From the NCBI GenBank assembly GCA_030145245.1, contig JAQYWC010000065.1, positions 1 through 64,000 on the forward strand: a stretch of DNA of 64,000 bases, written 5' to 3'. The translations under genes were made by a program, and so were the position numbers. The notes below the pieces were generated by a model. That model ran no database searches. It saw only the letters and a program-made list of their open reading frames with translations, and had not been told where the DNA came from. This document shows, in pieces, positions 27,455 to 36,961 of the stretch (position 1 is its first letter; every line of letters starts with the position of its first letter). This DNA comes from Desulfobacterium sp. (GTDB lineage Bacteria; Desulfobacterota; Desulfobacteria; Desulfobacterales; Desulfobacteraceae).

Positions 27455-28550
27455 GATGGCCACCGACGATTCTGAAAAAATGCAGCTTTCCCACCAGATC
27501 ACCATACTGGTTGAATTTTATCCTGCCGGTGGTCCCATCATATGAACCGGAGAGGATCTCCTTTTTCAGCAGGTCGCCTTTAGCGGATCTACACCTGTGA
27601 ACCGCCTTGAACAGTATCCTTGCCATGTCGTAGCAGAGAAGTGATTCAATGGCCTCGCCTGGGGAAGAGCCGTATCTTGCACTATAGCTGTTCATAAACT
27701 TCAGATATTGCCTGTTGGAGAGCCGGACATATGTGGGGATAATAACGTTCTCCCGGCTTCGCCCCATGGCCTCCATGAAGATCTCCCCTTTGCTCCAGGG
27801 GGTTGTCATGATCTGAACGGTTGAATCGATATTGCGCAGGTGCTGGATAATGATCCCCTCTTCCCTGGGACAGCCGCCTGCAATGAGATAGACATATCTG
27901 AAATTTCCCTGGCTGAATGTTTCCAGGGGCACCCTGAAATCCATCTCTGACGGGGAAAAGGTGGTGTGCACAACCCCATGATCATAATATTCTGAGAATC
28001 GTTTAAAGGCCACCCCGTTATATTGCAGGTTTTTTTTGCTATCCTGTATAACAAGGATTTCACCGGCATTTCGGGCTTCAAGAAAGGCGGCAATGTTTTT
28101 TTGCTCCAGTCTGTCGTCGATCCCGTTTCTGATGACATTATCATCCCTGTCGCTGATGGAGGAATTGATGCTGCCCGCCAGCAGGTGAAGCATATCGGTA
28201 TGGGACACGACCTCGTCAAATATGGCCAGAAAAGCCGTGGAACTGGTCAGAAACAGGATGAAATCACTTTGAACCTTTAAAATATCGTAGGCCTTCCCGA
28301 TTTTAGCCGGATCCCAGCTGTCGTCAACCGGCAGAATCTGCAGATTAAAACTTGAAGGATGTTCCTGTTTGAATTCCGCAAAGGCAAGTTTTACGGATTT
28401 CAGGGCATTGACGGCGGATTGGGTGTTTTTCCCCTCAAAATTGGATATAACACCGAGTGTATAGGTCGGTTCCGGTTTGCCCATAAAAAAAAGGATTATT
28501 GCAATCCCCGCAATAATTAATCCTGCCAGGTATATTTTCTGTTTTTTCAT
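27438..28550 (-). CDS. Membrane-anchored ABC-type (Leu/Ile/Val-like) binding protein
   Basis: A 370-residue periplasmic binding-fold protein (Peripla_BP_6 type) with an uncleaved-looking N-terminal anchor (IYLAGLIIAGIAIILFFMG) and no lipobox. The start of the fold, YTLGVISNFEGKN, is typical of the family. No transporter genes follow; instead a hybrid kinase and a receiver-kinase do. This implies a sensory rather than uptake role. Ligand unknown. A good sigma-70 promoter lies 107 bp upstream of the start codon. Confidence 0.82.
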   Translation of the reverse strand: MKKQKIYLAGLIIAGIAIILFFMGKPEPTYTLGVISNFEGKNTQSAVNALKSVKLAFAEFKQEHPSSFNLQILPVDDSWDPAKIGKAYDILKVQSDFILFLTSSTAFLAIFDEVVSHTDMLHLLAGSINSSISDRDDNVIRNGIDDRLEQKNIAAFLEARNAGEILVIQDSKKNLQYNGVAFKRFSEYYDHGVVHTTFSPSEMDFRVPLETFSQGNFRYVYLIAGGCPREEGIIIQHLRNIDSTVQIMTTPWSKGEIFMEAMGRSRENVIIPTYVRLSNRQYLKFMNSYSARYGSSPGEAIESLLCYDMARILFKAVHRCRSAKGDLLKKEILSGSYDGTTGRIKFNQYGDLVGKLHFFRIVGGHREYLE

Positions 28551-28656
28551 CGCTTCAGGAAACCGGGTTTAAAAATTGATTGAGCCGATGGGTTTGTCTC
28601 ACCCCCAACAGCATCGGATGGAAAGGGGTAAAGGGGCTGACCAAATCTAATTGTTT

Positions 28657-28685
28657 ATCGTATAGAGGAACCCGTTTTTTGTCAA
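28657..28685 (-). promoter_or_regulatory. Sigma-70 promoter of the binding-protein/kinase operon
   Basis: On the minus strand TTGACA (28685-28680), a 17-bp spacer and TACGAT (28662-28657). The first box is a perfect consensus. It lies between the 23-bp dyad at 28783-28805 and the start codon at 28550. Confidence 0.7.
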
Positions 28686-28782
28686 TGGAAGCATGGGAAA
28701 CAGATTAAACCGCTTTCAAATAGTCCATTGGCTCTTATGGCGGCACAGGTTTGGATCAGCACCATGGGGAGGGCACGGTCGG

Positions 28783-28805
28783 AATGCGTAAGAGATCTAC
28801 GCATT
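28783..28805. promoter_or_regulatory. 23-bp dyad operator, copy A
   Basis: AATGCGTA, seven bases, TACGCATT: a perfect 8-bp inverted repeat. It lies about 100 bp upstream of the -35 box of the binding-protein/kinase operon and just beyond the stop of the LuxR gene. Two more copies lie at 34346 and 34430. Confidence 0.7.
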
Positions 28806-28827
28806 CACAAGAAAGAGTCCTGGACAG

Positions 28828-29784
28828 TTACAAGGTCGTCAGATAGGTCGCAAGATTGACCTTTTTGTTGGTGATCCCAAGCTTTTTGCGGATGTAGTTG
28901 CGATAGGTTTCAACGCTTCGGTAAGAGATGTTCAAAAGCTTTGCCACCTCCTTGGAGCTGAGGCCGCTTCGGATCATATTGCAGATCTCGTTCTCCCTGG
29001 GGGTGAGCCTGGGGACCTTTTTTGAGATCTGGGTGCCAAAGGATGAGGTGAGCTGCCTGATGTTGTCCTCCAACAGGGCAAGATACTCCCTGTCAATGGC
29101 CGAGCCCTTGTTCTCGAGCTTCTTCAGCAGGGGGAGCAGAAGCTGGTCCACATTGGCCATCACCTTTGTTTCCAGGTTGTTCTTCTCCGTGATGAGCTGG
29201 TCCATCACCTCCCGGAGGGCAATGTTCTTATCCTTTAACAGGAGATTCTGCTCCTTGAGCTTCTGTTCGCTCTGGCTTAAGGCCTTTTCCGCCTGCTTGC
29301 GTTCGCTGGTCCTGCCAAGCCTTTCTGCAATGGCGTTGATCAGGGATCGCTCCTCGGCCAGGAAGGGCCCCTCCTCCCGCTCCGGCCGTTTCTCAAGGTA
29401 GCAGACCGTGAGAACACCGATGGTCTGTCCGTAGGCCACGACCTCGGCCCGCTGCTTCCAGAAGGTGTTCTTGTAGTTGGCTGTCCGGTAGCTCTGGTCG
29501 TTGATGAGGAGTTGGGCGCAGGTGATCTCCGGGTATTGCCATGAAGCGGGGATGAGGTCCACCACCTGCTGAAAGATCGTTGCAAGGGAGAGATCGGTCT
29601 GCTCCACGATCTTTGAGATGCCGTAAAGGCAGTTGATCTCCTTGATGCGCTCCTTCAGGTCGCTGGCCTGCCGCTTCAGGGCCTGCTCCATGCGGCTGTG
29701 GGCAAGTTCGAGCTGTTCCAGCTCCTGGTTCCTCTTGAGTAGCGCCTCCATATTGAGCCGCTCTGGGTCGTTGGTTCTAATCAT
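28828..29784 (-). CDS. LuxR-type regulator with coiled coil and GAF-like sensor
   Basis: A 318-residue regulator. Residues 10-45 and 165-215 are coiled coil. The middle (about 48-155) looks like a GAF domain (LFGISKIVEQ-like start, VAYGQTIGVLTVCYLEKRP core), and the C-terminus (about 255-318) is a GerE/LuxR helix-turn-helix: LTPRENEICNMIRSGLSSKEVAKLL and SVETYRNYIRKKLGI. There is no receiver domain. It lies downstream of gdhA in the same direction and next to dyad copy A, so it is the first candidate to bind the 23-bp dyads (inference). Confidence 0.85.
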   Translation of the reverse strand: MIRTNDPERLNMEALLKRNQELEQLELAHSRMEQALKRQASDLKERIKEINCLYGISKIVEQTDLSLATIFQQVVDLIPASWQYPEITCAQLLINDQSYRTANYKNTFWKQRAEVVAYGQTIGVLTVCYLEKRPEREEGPFLAEERSLINAIAERLGRTSERKQAEKALSQSEQKLKEQNLLLKDKNIALREVMDQLITEKNNLETKVMANVDQLLLPLLKKLENKGSAIDREYLALLEDNIRQLTSSFGTQISKKVPRLTPRENEICNMIRSGLSSKEVAKLLNISYRSVETYRNYIRKKLGITNKKVNLATYLTTL

Positions 29785-29802
29785 GGCTCCGTCGTTGTCG
29801 GG

Positions 29803-29831
29803 CCCCTTTCCCCAGGGGCTGGGGAAAGGGG
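29803..29831 (-). terminator. Hairpin between gdhA and the LuxR gene
   Basis: A perfect 11-bp stem CCCCTTTCCCC (29803-29813) with GGGGAAAGGGG (29821-29831) and a 7-nt loop. It has no U-tract, so it may slow transcription or protect the gdhA mRNA end rather than fully terminate. Confidence 0.5.
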
Positions 29832-29874
29832 CATGGGTCCAAATGAAAATCCCTACATATCAGGATTTAATGAT

Positions 29875-31224
29875 CTATACAAGGCCCTGGTCGAGCATGG
29901 CGTCTACCACCTTGACAAAGCCTGCGATGTTGGCTCCGGCAACGTAGTTTCCTTCCTGGCCGTACTCGCTTGCCGCATCAACGCAGGAGGTATGGATGCT
30001 CTTCATGATCTGCTTGAGGCGGTTGTCAACCTCCTCCCTGGGCCAGTTGATGCGCATGCTGTTCTGGGACATCTCAAGGCCGGACACGGCCACACCGCCG
30101 GCATTGGCTGCCTTGCCCGGTGCATAGAGGATCTTCCGGTCAAGGAAGATATCCACGGCCTTGGGGGTGGAGGGCATGTTGGCACCTTCGCCCACGACAA
30201 ACACGCCGTTTTCAATCATGTTGATGGCATCTTTTTCATTGATCTCGTTCTGTGTGGCGCTGGGGAAGGCGCAATCGGCCTTGATGTTCCACAGGGGATT
30301 GTGGTCCTGGGAGGAATCTGTCTCGGTGTATACGGCCTCCGGGTAAGTCTCGACATACTCCTTGATCCTGCCGCGCTTGACGTTCTTGAGGTTCATGACA
30401 TAGGCAAGCTTCTCCCGGTCAATTCCTTTTTCGTCATAGATGAAGCCTGCGGAGTCGGACAGGGTGACAACCTTGCCGCCAAGGTCGAGGATCTTCTCGA
30501 CCGTGTACTGGGCAACGTTTCCTGAACCGGAAACAATGCAGGTCTTGCCTTCAAAGGAGTCATTCCGTGTGGCTAGCATCTCAGCGGCAAAGTAAACGCA
30601 GCCATAACCTGTTGCCTCGGGCCGGATGAGGCTTCCGCCCCAGTTGAGGCCCTTGCCGGTCAGAACGCCTGTGAACTCGTTGGTCAGCTTTTTGTACATG
30701 CCGAACATATAGCCGATCTCGCGACCGCCAACACCGATGTCGCCTGCGGGAACGTCTGTGTTCGGCCCGATATGGCGGTAGAGCTCTGCCATGAAGGCCT
30801 GGCAGAACCGCATCACCTCGGCGTCTGACTTGCCCTTGGGATCAAAGTCGGATCCGCCCTTTCCGCCGCCCATGGGCAGGGTGGTCAATGCGTTCTTGAA
30901 CACCTGCTCAAAGGCCAGGAACTTGAGGATACTCAGGTTTACAGAGGGGTGGAAGCGAAGTCCGCCCTTGTAGGGACCAATGGCGCTGTTCATCTCGATC
31001 CTGAAACCACGGTTCACCTGGACCTTGCCGGCATCGTCCATCCAGGGCACCCTGAACATGATCATGCGCTCGGGCTCGGCGATCCGCTCAAGGATCCTTG
31101 ACTGCCGGTATTCAGGATTGCGGTCCAGGACCGGCTGAACAGTCTCCACTACTTCCTTAACTGCCTGGTGAAACTCTTTTTGCTCGGGATCCTTATCGAT
31201 GATTCGTGCTAATTCCTCTGACAT
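29875..31224 (-). CDS. gdhA: NADP-type glutamate dehydrogenase
   Basis: A 449-residue hexameric-type enzyme interconverting 2-oxoglutarate plus ammonium and glutamate. The catalytic Lys region GGGKGGSDFDPKGKS and the Rossmann motif GSGNVAQYTVEK are present, and length matches the bacterial NADP-dependent class. The start has a strong AAGGAGG site. It is 76 bp downstream of the receiver-PPDK gene in the same direction with a small hairpin between. This suggests shared control of nitrogen assimilation with that protein and with the LuxR regulator downstream. Confidence 0.95.
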   Translation of the reverse strand: MSEELARIIDKDPEQKEFHQAVKEVVETVQPVLDRNPEYRQSRILERIAEPERMIMFRVPWMDDAGKVQVNRGFRIEMNSAIGPYKGGLRFHPSVNLSILKFLAFEQVFKNALTTLPMGGGKGGSDFDPKGKSDAEVMRFCQAFMAELYRHIGPNTDVPAGDIGVGGREIGYMFGMYKKLTNEFTGVLTGKGLNWGGSLIRPEATGYGCVYFAAEMLATRNDSFEGKTCIVSGSGNVAQYTVEKILDLGGKVVTLSDSAGFIYDEKGIDREKLAYVMNLKNVKRGRIKEYVETYPEAVYTETDSSQDHNPLWNIKADCAFPSATQNEINEKDAINMIENGVFVVGEGANMPSTPKAVDIFLDRKILYAPGKAANAGGVAVSGLEMSQNSMRINWPREEVDNRLKQIMKSIHTSCVDAASEYGQEGNYVAGANIAGFVKVVDAMLDQGLV

Positions 31225-31250
31225 GTTGTACCCTCCTTAAAGTTTGAAAG

Positions 31251-31267
31251 GACCGGCCAGGCCGGTC
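31251..31267 (-). terminator. Short GC hairpin between PPDK-like gene and gdhA
   Basis: GACCGGCC and GGCCGGTC form a perfect inverted repeat with one central base (in practice about a 6-bp stem and 5-nt loop). No real U-tract follows. It could be an attenuator or an mRNA-processing element. Confidence 0.35.
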
Positions 31268-31300
31268 GTAAATAGTGTTCTGTTATTTAATGTTCTATTA

Positions 31301-34276
31301 TCAGGCACCAAGAATAACGCACCTTGATTGCTTTCCGTCGATCTTGACCACAAGCGGCGTGTCGAGCCGCACATGGCGTAAAAAAGTGGTCTCATTGACA
31401 GCCGGAAGCCCCTCCAGCCATTCCCAGTCAACCCGGTCCAGGGACGATGCCAGGGTCTCATTGACCGTAATGTATGGGATGCCCAGGGAGGTGATGTTGT
31501 GAAAAAAATGAGATCCCTGGGAGGGGTCGGCGTTGATGGCTTTGCTTCTTGTTTCCAGGATGGCACCCGCTCCCGAGATATTGCGCCACTTGACCGGAAT
31601 GCCGAGCCAGGGATCCGAAGCGCCCCACCGGCCCGGGCCTGCCAGAATATACCGCCGGTTTTCATTAACAAGCCCGGCATTAATGGTGTTGATCTCCCTG
31701 GCCATCTCCCGGGTCATGCCGGCCTTGAACCCCCCGGGCTTGACATAGACGATATCCGCCATGGTATCGATGATACCGTTGCCAAGGGCCTTGTCAGAGA
31801 AGCAGACAGCAGCGTCGATCTCCTCCTGGGTGATGGGCACGGAAACGCGGTTTTCACTTGTCACCGTGGGCCGGATCTGGAGAAAGAAGAAGTCGCAGGG
31901 TTGATCTTTCCCGTCATAGAGATTTGCCGAAAATTCGATCTCCACCGGCGCCCCAAGCCCCTTTCTCCCAAGCTCCAGAAGATCGTTGATCAAGTCCGTG
32001 AGGGGGGGTGTGTCATACTTCAGCACCCGGGCAAAGGTGAGCACCTTTGGCCCCGGGCAGTACCAGGTGTCCCGGATGCGATCCTCATCTGCCACATAGG
32101 TGCTGGAAAGCGTCTTGACCGGGAACTCCTCCAGGGCGTCCGCCACCTCCCTGCGCTCCAGGTTCGACAGGGTCGGGAAATGGAGATCCTCGGGATAGCC
32201 TTTGGTCTTTAATGCGTAAAACGAGCGCTGGGTATTGTCCAGATAATCCCTGGCCGTTGCAAACTGGGGGGTGATGTGGGGGTGTCTGGGCGAAACCCTG
32301 AAGCTTTGTTCCCCCTCCACCACGGTCTTGCCCAACCCCAGGGCCAGGTGGACCACCCCGTCCTCGGCCTTCATGTGGGAGAACGGGTAGAAATTGTAGG
32401 ACTGGGCCACCCCGGAAATTGCCGGATAGAAATAATCGTTGTAGTGCTCCCCGCCCACCTCCTGGATAATAACAGCCATGGAGTCGTTAAAGGGCTGGGT
32501 GGAGGTGCTCCTGTAAAAGGCCTTGGCATCCTCGTAGTAGGTGGATGCGAACACAAGTTTGATGGCCGTGACAAGATGGTCCAGCCGGGTCAACGGCTCC
32601 GGGTGGTTGTTTGGAATCTTGTAAGTCTTGTAGAGCCCGGCATAGGGCTGAAAATGGGCATCCTCCAGCTGGCTTGAGGAGCGAACGGCCAGGGGCACGG
32701 TCACCTGGTCAAGGAACACGGCAAGCTTTTGGGTCACATGGTCGGCCAGGGGGGCGTCGATAAATGCCTGGACGATCTCTCTCACCTTGAATCCCGGCTT
32801 GGCAAAGCCCTGGAGGTTGTTGTCGCTGACAAACCGGTCAAAGATGTCCGTGCAGATCACCAGGGTCTTTGGAATCTTGACGTTGATTGCAGGATAGCGC
32901 TCCTGGATCTCGGGGTGCTGGCGGAGCAGGCCTGCCATGAAAGCCAGCCCCCTGGCCTTGCCCCCGAGGGAACCCCGGCCGATCTTGACAAAGGCCATCA
33001 CTTCGGCATCGAACAAATTCCGGTCAAACTGCAGGATGATGCCATGGTAACGCTGTATCCTGAGCTCGTGGATATTGGTGATGATGTAGGTGCGAAGCGC
33101 GTCCACATTCTTGAAATCCGCACTTTTCACGGCCCGGAACTTAAGCCCCAACCCGATTTCAGACCGGGCCATGAGCCAGTTTGAGAACTGATCCCGATCC
33201 GCATGGTACATGAGGGATTCATCCGGGATGGTGGCAAGTTTTTCCTCGAGTTTCATGAGGTTGGTTGCCCGGTCGATCTCCTCCCCATTGGCTGCGCAGA
33301 AGACAAAATCGCCAAATCCCAGGTGGTTCAGAAAAAAGCTGTGGGTTTCGAGATACAGGTCCTGGGCGTTTTTATCAAGGAACACAGCGGGGATCTTTTC
33401 GGCCCTGGCCCGGTTCTCCTCCTCGGCGCTCATGAGAAGAAGCGGGATCTCAGGGATCTCTTTCCGAATCCTTGCAAGGATGGAGATGCCTGCTCCCCGA
33501 TCCTCTTTTCCGGCCTTTGAAAGCCGGGTGTCCGAGATCACGCAGAGAAGATAGGAGCGATATTTTTCGTAGAGGTCCATGGCCTCTTCATAGGTGGTTG
33601 CCAGGAGAACCTTGGGCCGTGCCCGCATGGTCAGAAGTTTAAGGGTGTCGTTGCATCCGATCTCAAGCAGGGCCTGGGTCTGGGTCACGATCTCCTTGTA
33701 GATGATGGGCAGAAAATAGGAGGCATACTCCGGGGAATCCTCCACCAGGATCACCACCCGGACATTGCCGGACCGGGTGTCATGGGCAACATTGAGATGG
33801 TCCTCGGTGCTCTTTACCATGGCAAGAAGCATGTCCGGGTTGCCGGACCAGATAAAGGTCCGGTCGATACCCTCAATCCGTTGAAGCCTCAGCTCGGGAA
33901 AGATGCCCCGGGTGCTGGGGGAAAGAAGGATAACCGGAAGTTCGGGGCGGATCATCTTGATCTCTGCCCCGAGAGTAAGGGGGTCCATCCCTTCCAGGTG
34001 GGGCACCATGAAGACCAGGTCGAACTTTTTCTCCCTAAGAAGGGTGAGCGCCCGTTCCACCGAGGAAACGCCGGTGATCCTCGGGGGGTGGGAGAGGCTG
34101 AGCCCCCTGTACTCGTTGACAATCTTCGAGGTGAGGCTGCCGTCCTCCTCCATGTTGTAGATATTATAGAGACTTGAAATGAGGAGGATCTCCCGGATCT
34201 GCAGGGGCATCAGCTCCCTGAAAATTTCAGGCTTCACATGAAGTTCGGTTTTTGATACTCTCTCGTTTCTGTCCAT
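31301..34276 (-). CDS. Receiver-like domains fused to PEP synthase/PPDK nucleotide-binding domain
   Basis: About 991 residues from the ATG at 34276; an in-frame GTG at 34339 would add 21, and neither has a clear ribosome site. Residues about 25-150 and 170-330 resemble two response-regulator receivers (FDLVFMVPHLEGMD and LCVISDTRLSKAGKEDRG). The rest holds a PPDK/PEP synthase ATP-grasp domain (PLAVRSSSQLEDAHFQPYAGLYKTY near 590-620) and a C-terminal domain with AGPGRWGASDPWLGIPV. I see no TH(A/S) phosphohistidine swivel domain and no PEP-binding barrel, so classic PEP synthesis is unlikely. A regulatory phosphotransfer role is possible but unproven. Confidence 0.75.
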   Translation of the reverse strand: MDRNERVSKTELHVKPEIFRELMPLQIREILLISSLYNIYNMEEDGSLTSKIVNEYRGLSLSHPPRITGVSSVERALTLLREKKFDLVFMVPHLEGMDPLTLGAEIKMIRPELPVILLSPSTRGIFPELRLQRIEGIDRTFIWSGNPDMLLAMVKSTEDHLNVAHDTRSGNVRVVILVEDSPEYASYFLPIIYKEIVTQTQALLEIGCNDTLKLLTMRARPKVLLATTYEEAMDLYEKYRSYLLCVISDTRLSKAGKEDRGAGISILARIRKEIPEIPLLLMSAEEENRARAEKIPAVFLDKNAQDLYLETHSFFLNHLGFGDFVFCAANGEEIDRATNLMKLEEKLATIPDESLMYHADRDQFSNWLMARSEIGLGLKFRAVKSADFKNVDALRTYIITNIHELRIQRYHGIILQFDRNLFDAEVMAFVKIGRGSLGGKARGLAFMAGLLRQHPEIQERYPAINVKIPKTLVICTDIFDRFVSDNNLQGFAKPGFKVREIVQAFIDAPLADHVTQKLAVFLDQVTVPLAVRSSSQLEDAHFQPYAGLYKTYKIPNNHPEPLTRLDHLVTAIKLVFASTYYEDAKAFYRSTSTQPFNDSMAVIIQEVGGEHYNDYFYPAISGVAQSYNFYPFSHMKAEDGVVHLALGLGKTVVEGEQSFRVSPRHPHITPQFATARDYLDNTQRSFYALKTKGYPEDLHFPTLSNLERREVADALEEFPVKTLSSTYVADEDRIRDTWYCPGPKVLTFARVLKYDTPPLTDLINDLLELGRKGLGAPVEIEFSANLYDGKDQPCDFFFLQIRPTVTSENRVSVPITQEEIDAAVCFSDKALGNGIIDTMADIVYVKPGGFKAGMTREMAREINTINAGLVNENRRYILAGPGRWGASDPWLGIPVKWRNISGAGAILETRSKAINADPSQGSHFFHNITSLGIPYITVNETLASSLDRVDWEWLEGLPAVNETTFLRHVRLDTPLVVKIDGKQSRCVILGA

Positions 34277-34345
34277 GTTTGTTCTGCCGCAATGGTTGTT
34301 CAGGCTTAGGGCCGATCCCGGGTTTGGGTTGTTGACCACAATAAG

Positions 34346-34368
34346 AATGCGATACTCTCTTACGCATT
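34346..34368. promoter_or_regulatory. 23-bp dyad operator, copy B
   Basis: Its reverse complement begins AATGCGTAAGAGA, identical to copy A over 13 bases, and ends CGCATT. It lies 70 bp upstream of the PPDK-like start codon. Confidence 0.65.
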
Positions 34369-34429
34369 CACGTGGGGTTCTTTTTATTTTAAATTATTGT
34401 TTTAGGCAACACGACAAAAACATGGAGAA

Positions 34430-34452
34430 AATGCGTATAAAATCTACGCACT
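34430..34452. promoter_or_regulatory. 23-bp dyad operator, copy C
   Basis: AATGCGTA, seven bases, TACGCACT. Its centre is 84 bp from copy B, about eight helical turns. The AT-rich stretch between copies B and C has a weak promoter-like element on the minus strand (TTGCCT and TAAAAA boxes). Confidence 0.6.
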
Positions 34453-34549
34453 TTCTCCCAAGAGGTAGGTTTTACAGTGCTGAAAGACAGGTTCTAACTG
34501 CAGAATATCTCCTTTTCACCCTCTTCAAGCGCCATCTGACCTGACAGAA

Positions 34550-36556
34550 TCAGAGTCGCTTCAGGGCTTTACTAGCCTCCTCCCTGGTTTCGTAGATATG
34601 GGGGGCGACATTACGCTTTTCCAGGGCATCACCAATTTTCATACGGGAAAAGGCCGACGTTGTGTACCGGGTGACCCCGGAATAGAACCGCTCCACAAGT
34701 CCTTTTACCATTTCAGTATACTCGTCCAGGAGTTCATCATGGATGGTGAAGTTGTCATAGTTGACAATGGCGTAGACCTGTTTTCCCAGGGGAGTCAACA
34801 TCGCCTCAACCCCCTGCCGGACCTGGGCGATCTCAGACCTGCTTCGGATGGATAATCCTTCAAAATTTACAAAAAAGAGATTTTCCTCAGCATTGTAGGT
34901 GAGCCGGTTTTCCAGGGAGAGTTCAAGCAGATCCTCCTTAAGCCCCATGACATCTTCCCTGAAGATCCGCGGATCCATCTCACAGGGTGGCGTGTTCATG
35001 ATGGGCACAAAATCCATTTGAGACAGGATATGCTTCTCAATATCGATTCCCGGGGCCACCTCCACAAGTTCCATCCCGTTTTCCGTAAGAGAGAACACAC
35101 ACCGCTCGGTAACATAGAGCACAGGTTGTCCCTTTTCCACCGCATACCTGCCGCTGAAGCTCACCTGCTCCACCTGCCCCACGAACTTTCTCACCGTGCC
35201 TTCGGTGTCGATATTAAGCTTGCCGTCATGGACGGACGTCTTTAAACCATGGGCCGTGAACGTTCCCACAAAGATCACGGTTTTAGCATTCTGGCTGATG
35301 TTTATGAACCCGCCGGCACCGGCCAGCCGGGAGCCGAACTTGCTGACATTCAGGTTGCCCTGCCCGTCGGCCTGGGCAAGTCCGAGAAAAGCCAGGTCCA
35401 GGCCGCCGCCGTCATAGAAATCAAACTGGGAGGGTTGATCAATAAGGGCATCCGTATTGACTGCCGCACCAAAATTGAGCCCCCCTGCAGGCAGGCCGCC
35501 GATGACACCTGGTTCTGCTGTCAGGGTCAGGAAATCAAGGATCTTTTCTTCATTAGCCACACTGGAAAGGCCCTCGGGCATGCCGATCCCCAGGTTAACC
35601 ACGCTGTTGGCCTTGAGTTCCAGGGCTGCCCTGCGGGCAATAATTTTTCGCTCGCCCATGGGCATGGGGTTGATGAACTGCATGGGCACCTTGACTTCGC
35701 TGCTGAAGGCAGGGTTATAAATTTCAGCAAAGGTCTGCCAGTGATGTTCGGGTTTCGAGACAACAACACTGTCCACCAGGATTCCCGGAATCTTGACCTG
35801 GCGGGGATCAAGGGAACCCCGCTCGGCGATTCGCTCCACCTGTACAATGACAAGCCCTCCCGAATTCCGGACCGCTGTGGCAATGGCCAGGGACTCCAGG
35901 GTCAACGCCTCTTTTTCCATGGTGATGTTGCCGTCGGTGTCTGCCGTGGTGCCCCGGAGCAGGGCAATATCAATGGGCAGGGTTTTGTATGCCAGGTACT
36001 CGTTGCCGTCAAATTCAACAAGCTCCACCATCTCTTCGGTGGTCATCCCATTTATTTTCCCGCCGCCGTTGCGGGGATCCACAAAGGTGCCCAGTCCCAC
36101 GGTGGTGATGGTTCTGGGTTTGCCAGCAGCAATGTCCCGGTACATGTGGGAGATCACCCCCTGGGGAAGGTTGTAGGCGGCAATTTTGTTCCCAATGGCC
36201 AGCGCCTGGAGTTTGGGAACAAGTCCCCAGTGCCCGCCAATCACTCGCCGGACAAGGCCTTCGTGTCCCAGGTGATTCAGCCCTTTGGTTTTTCCGTCCC
36301 CCTGGCCTGCGGCATAGAGAAGGGTGAGGTTCCGGGGGGTGCCCGTTCGCAAAAAACCGGACTCCAGGTCAACGGCGATCTGCTCTGGAAATCCAATGCC
36401 GACAAATCCGCCCGTGGCAACGGTGTCGCCATCCCGAATCAGCTGAATCGCCTCCTCGCTGGAGATGATTTTCCCCTTTTTCACCCTGGCGGGGGAAAGG
36501 GCGGACAGCATGGGGTGACCGCTCTTCTTCATTCCGGTTTTGATCTCTGTCATCAT
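34550..36556 (-). CDS. Acetate/propionate-type CoA-transferase with C-terminal extension
   Basis: About 668 residues from ATG 36556 (AAGGAG six bases upstream). Residues about 25-520 are a fused alpha-beta CoA-transferase of the YdiF/propionate CoA-transferase type: [11 protein letters not shown] in the first half, and NLGIGMPEG with the catalytic Glu in the second. The last 145 or so residues (from about [11 protein letters not shown]) are an added domain not part of the minimal enzyme. Expected role: moving CoA between short-chain acyl groups and acetate or propionate. No other acyl-CoA genes adjoin it. Confidence 0.85.
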   Translation of the reverse strand: MMTEIKTGMKKSGHPMLSALSPARVKKGKIISSEEAIQLIRDGDTVATGGFVGIGFPEQIAVDLESGFLRTGTPRNLTLLYAAGQGDGKTKGLNHLGHEGLVRRVIGGHWGLVPKLQALAIGNKIAAYNLPQGVISHMYRDIAAGKPRTITTVGLGTFVDPRNGGGKINGMTTEEMVELVEFDGNEYLAYKTLPIDIALLRGTTADTDGNITMEKEALTLESLAIATAVRNSGGLVIVQVERIAERGSLDPRQVKIPGILVDSVVVSKPEHHWQTFAEIYNPAFSSEVKVPMQFINPMPMGERKIIARRAALELKANSVVNLGIGMPEGLSSVANEEKILDFLTLTAEPGVIGGLPAGGLNFGAAVNTDALIDQPSQFDFYDGGGLDLAFLGLAQADGQGNLNVSKFGSRLAGAGGFINISQNAKTVIFVGTFTAHGLKTSVHDGKLNIDTEGTVRKFVGQVEQVSFSGRYAVEKGQPVLYVTERCVFSLTENGMELVEVAPGIDIEKHILSQMDFVPIMNTPPCEMDPRIFREDVMGLKEDLLELSLENRLTYNAEENLFFVNFEGLSIRSRSEIAQVRQGVEAMLTPLGKQVYAIVNYDNFTIHDELLDEYTEMVKGLVERFYSGVTRYTTSAFSRMKIGDALEKRNVAPHIYETREEASKALKRL

Positions 36557-36961
36557 GAGAATCTCCTTGTAGCCCCCGGACGGGGGTGTAAACATTTAGA
36601 AACAGGGTCGCCTCTGACCGGGTGACCTTGCGGTGCCATCAAACAAGCCCACCGTTGTTCAATGGAAAAATCGATTTGCCGATCAGAAAAGAATCCTGCC
36701 TGAAAAGAACCAAACCAGGGGAGTAATAAAGTATCATGGGGAGAAACTGGAAGGATTGAAACCCAAAGCCTTTATTCAATAACCATGGGTACCATATTTT
36801 TGATTTTTTTGAAATCCTGAAGTCGTACCGGTCTCTCTCCTCTGTTGTTAAAAGCCGCGCCACCGGGAAAGCGAAAAACGGCTATAAAACAAGTTGAACA
36901 AATATAGATTTGCCTCCATAATAAAACAAGTTACCCCCCTTTTTTTCATGAGGAGAAGAAA
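36557..36961. other. Intergenic region, CoA-transferase to binding protein
   Basis: Divergent control region. A 74-codon minus-strand frame (36639-36863) starts with GTG, lacks a ribosome site and resembles nothing I know. A promoter for the plus-strand gene is listed separately. Confidence 0.5.
36894..36922 (+). promoter_or_regulatory. Sigma-70 promoter of the binding-protein gene
   Basis: TTGAAC (36894-36899), a 17-bp spacer and CATAAT (36917-36922), 40 bp before the ATG at 36962. Confidence 0.65.

Noticed and set aside
31301-34276. Ordinary phosphoenolpyruvate synthase
   Set aside because: Only the nucleotide-binding part is seen; the phosphohistidine and PEP-binding domains are absent.
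36639-36863. 74-codon minus-strand frame upstream of the CoA-transferase
   Set aside because: GTG start without ribosome site, odd composition and no recognisable family; it lies in a control region.
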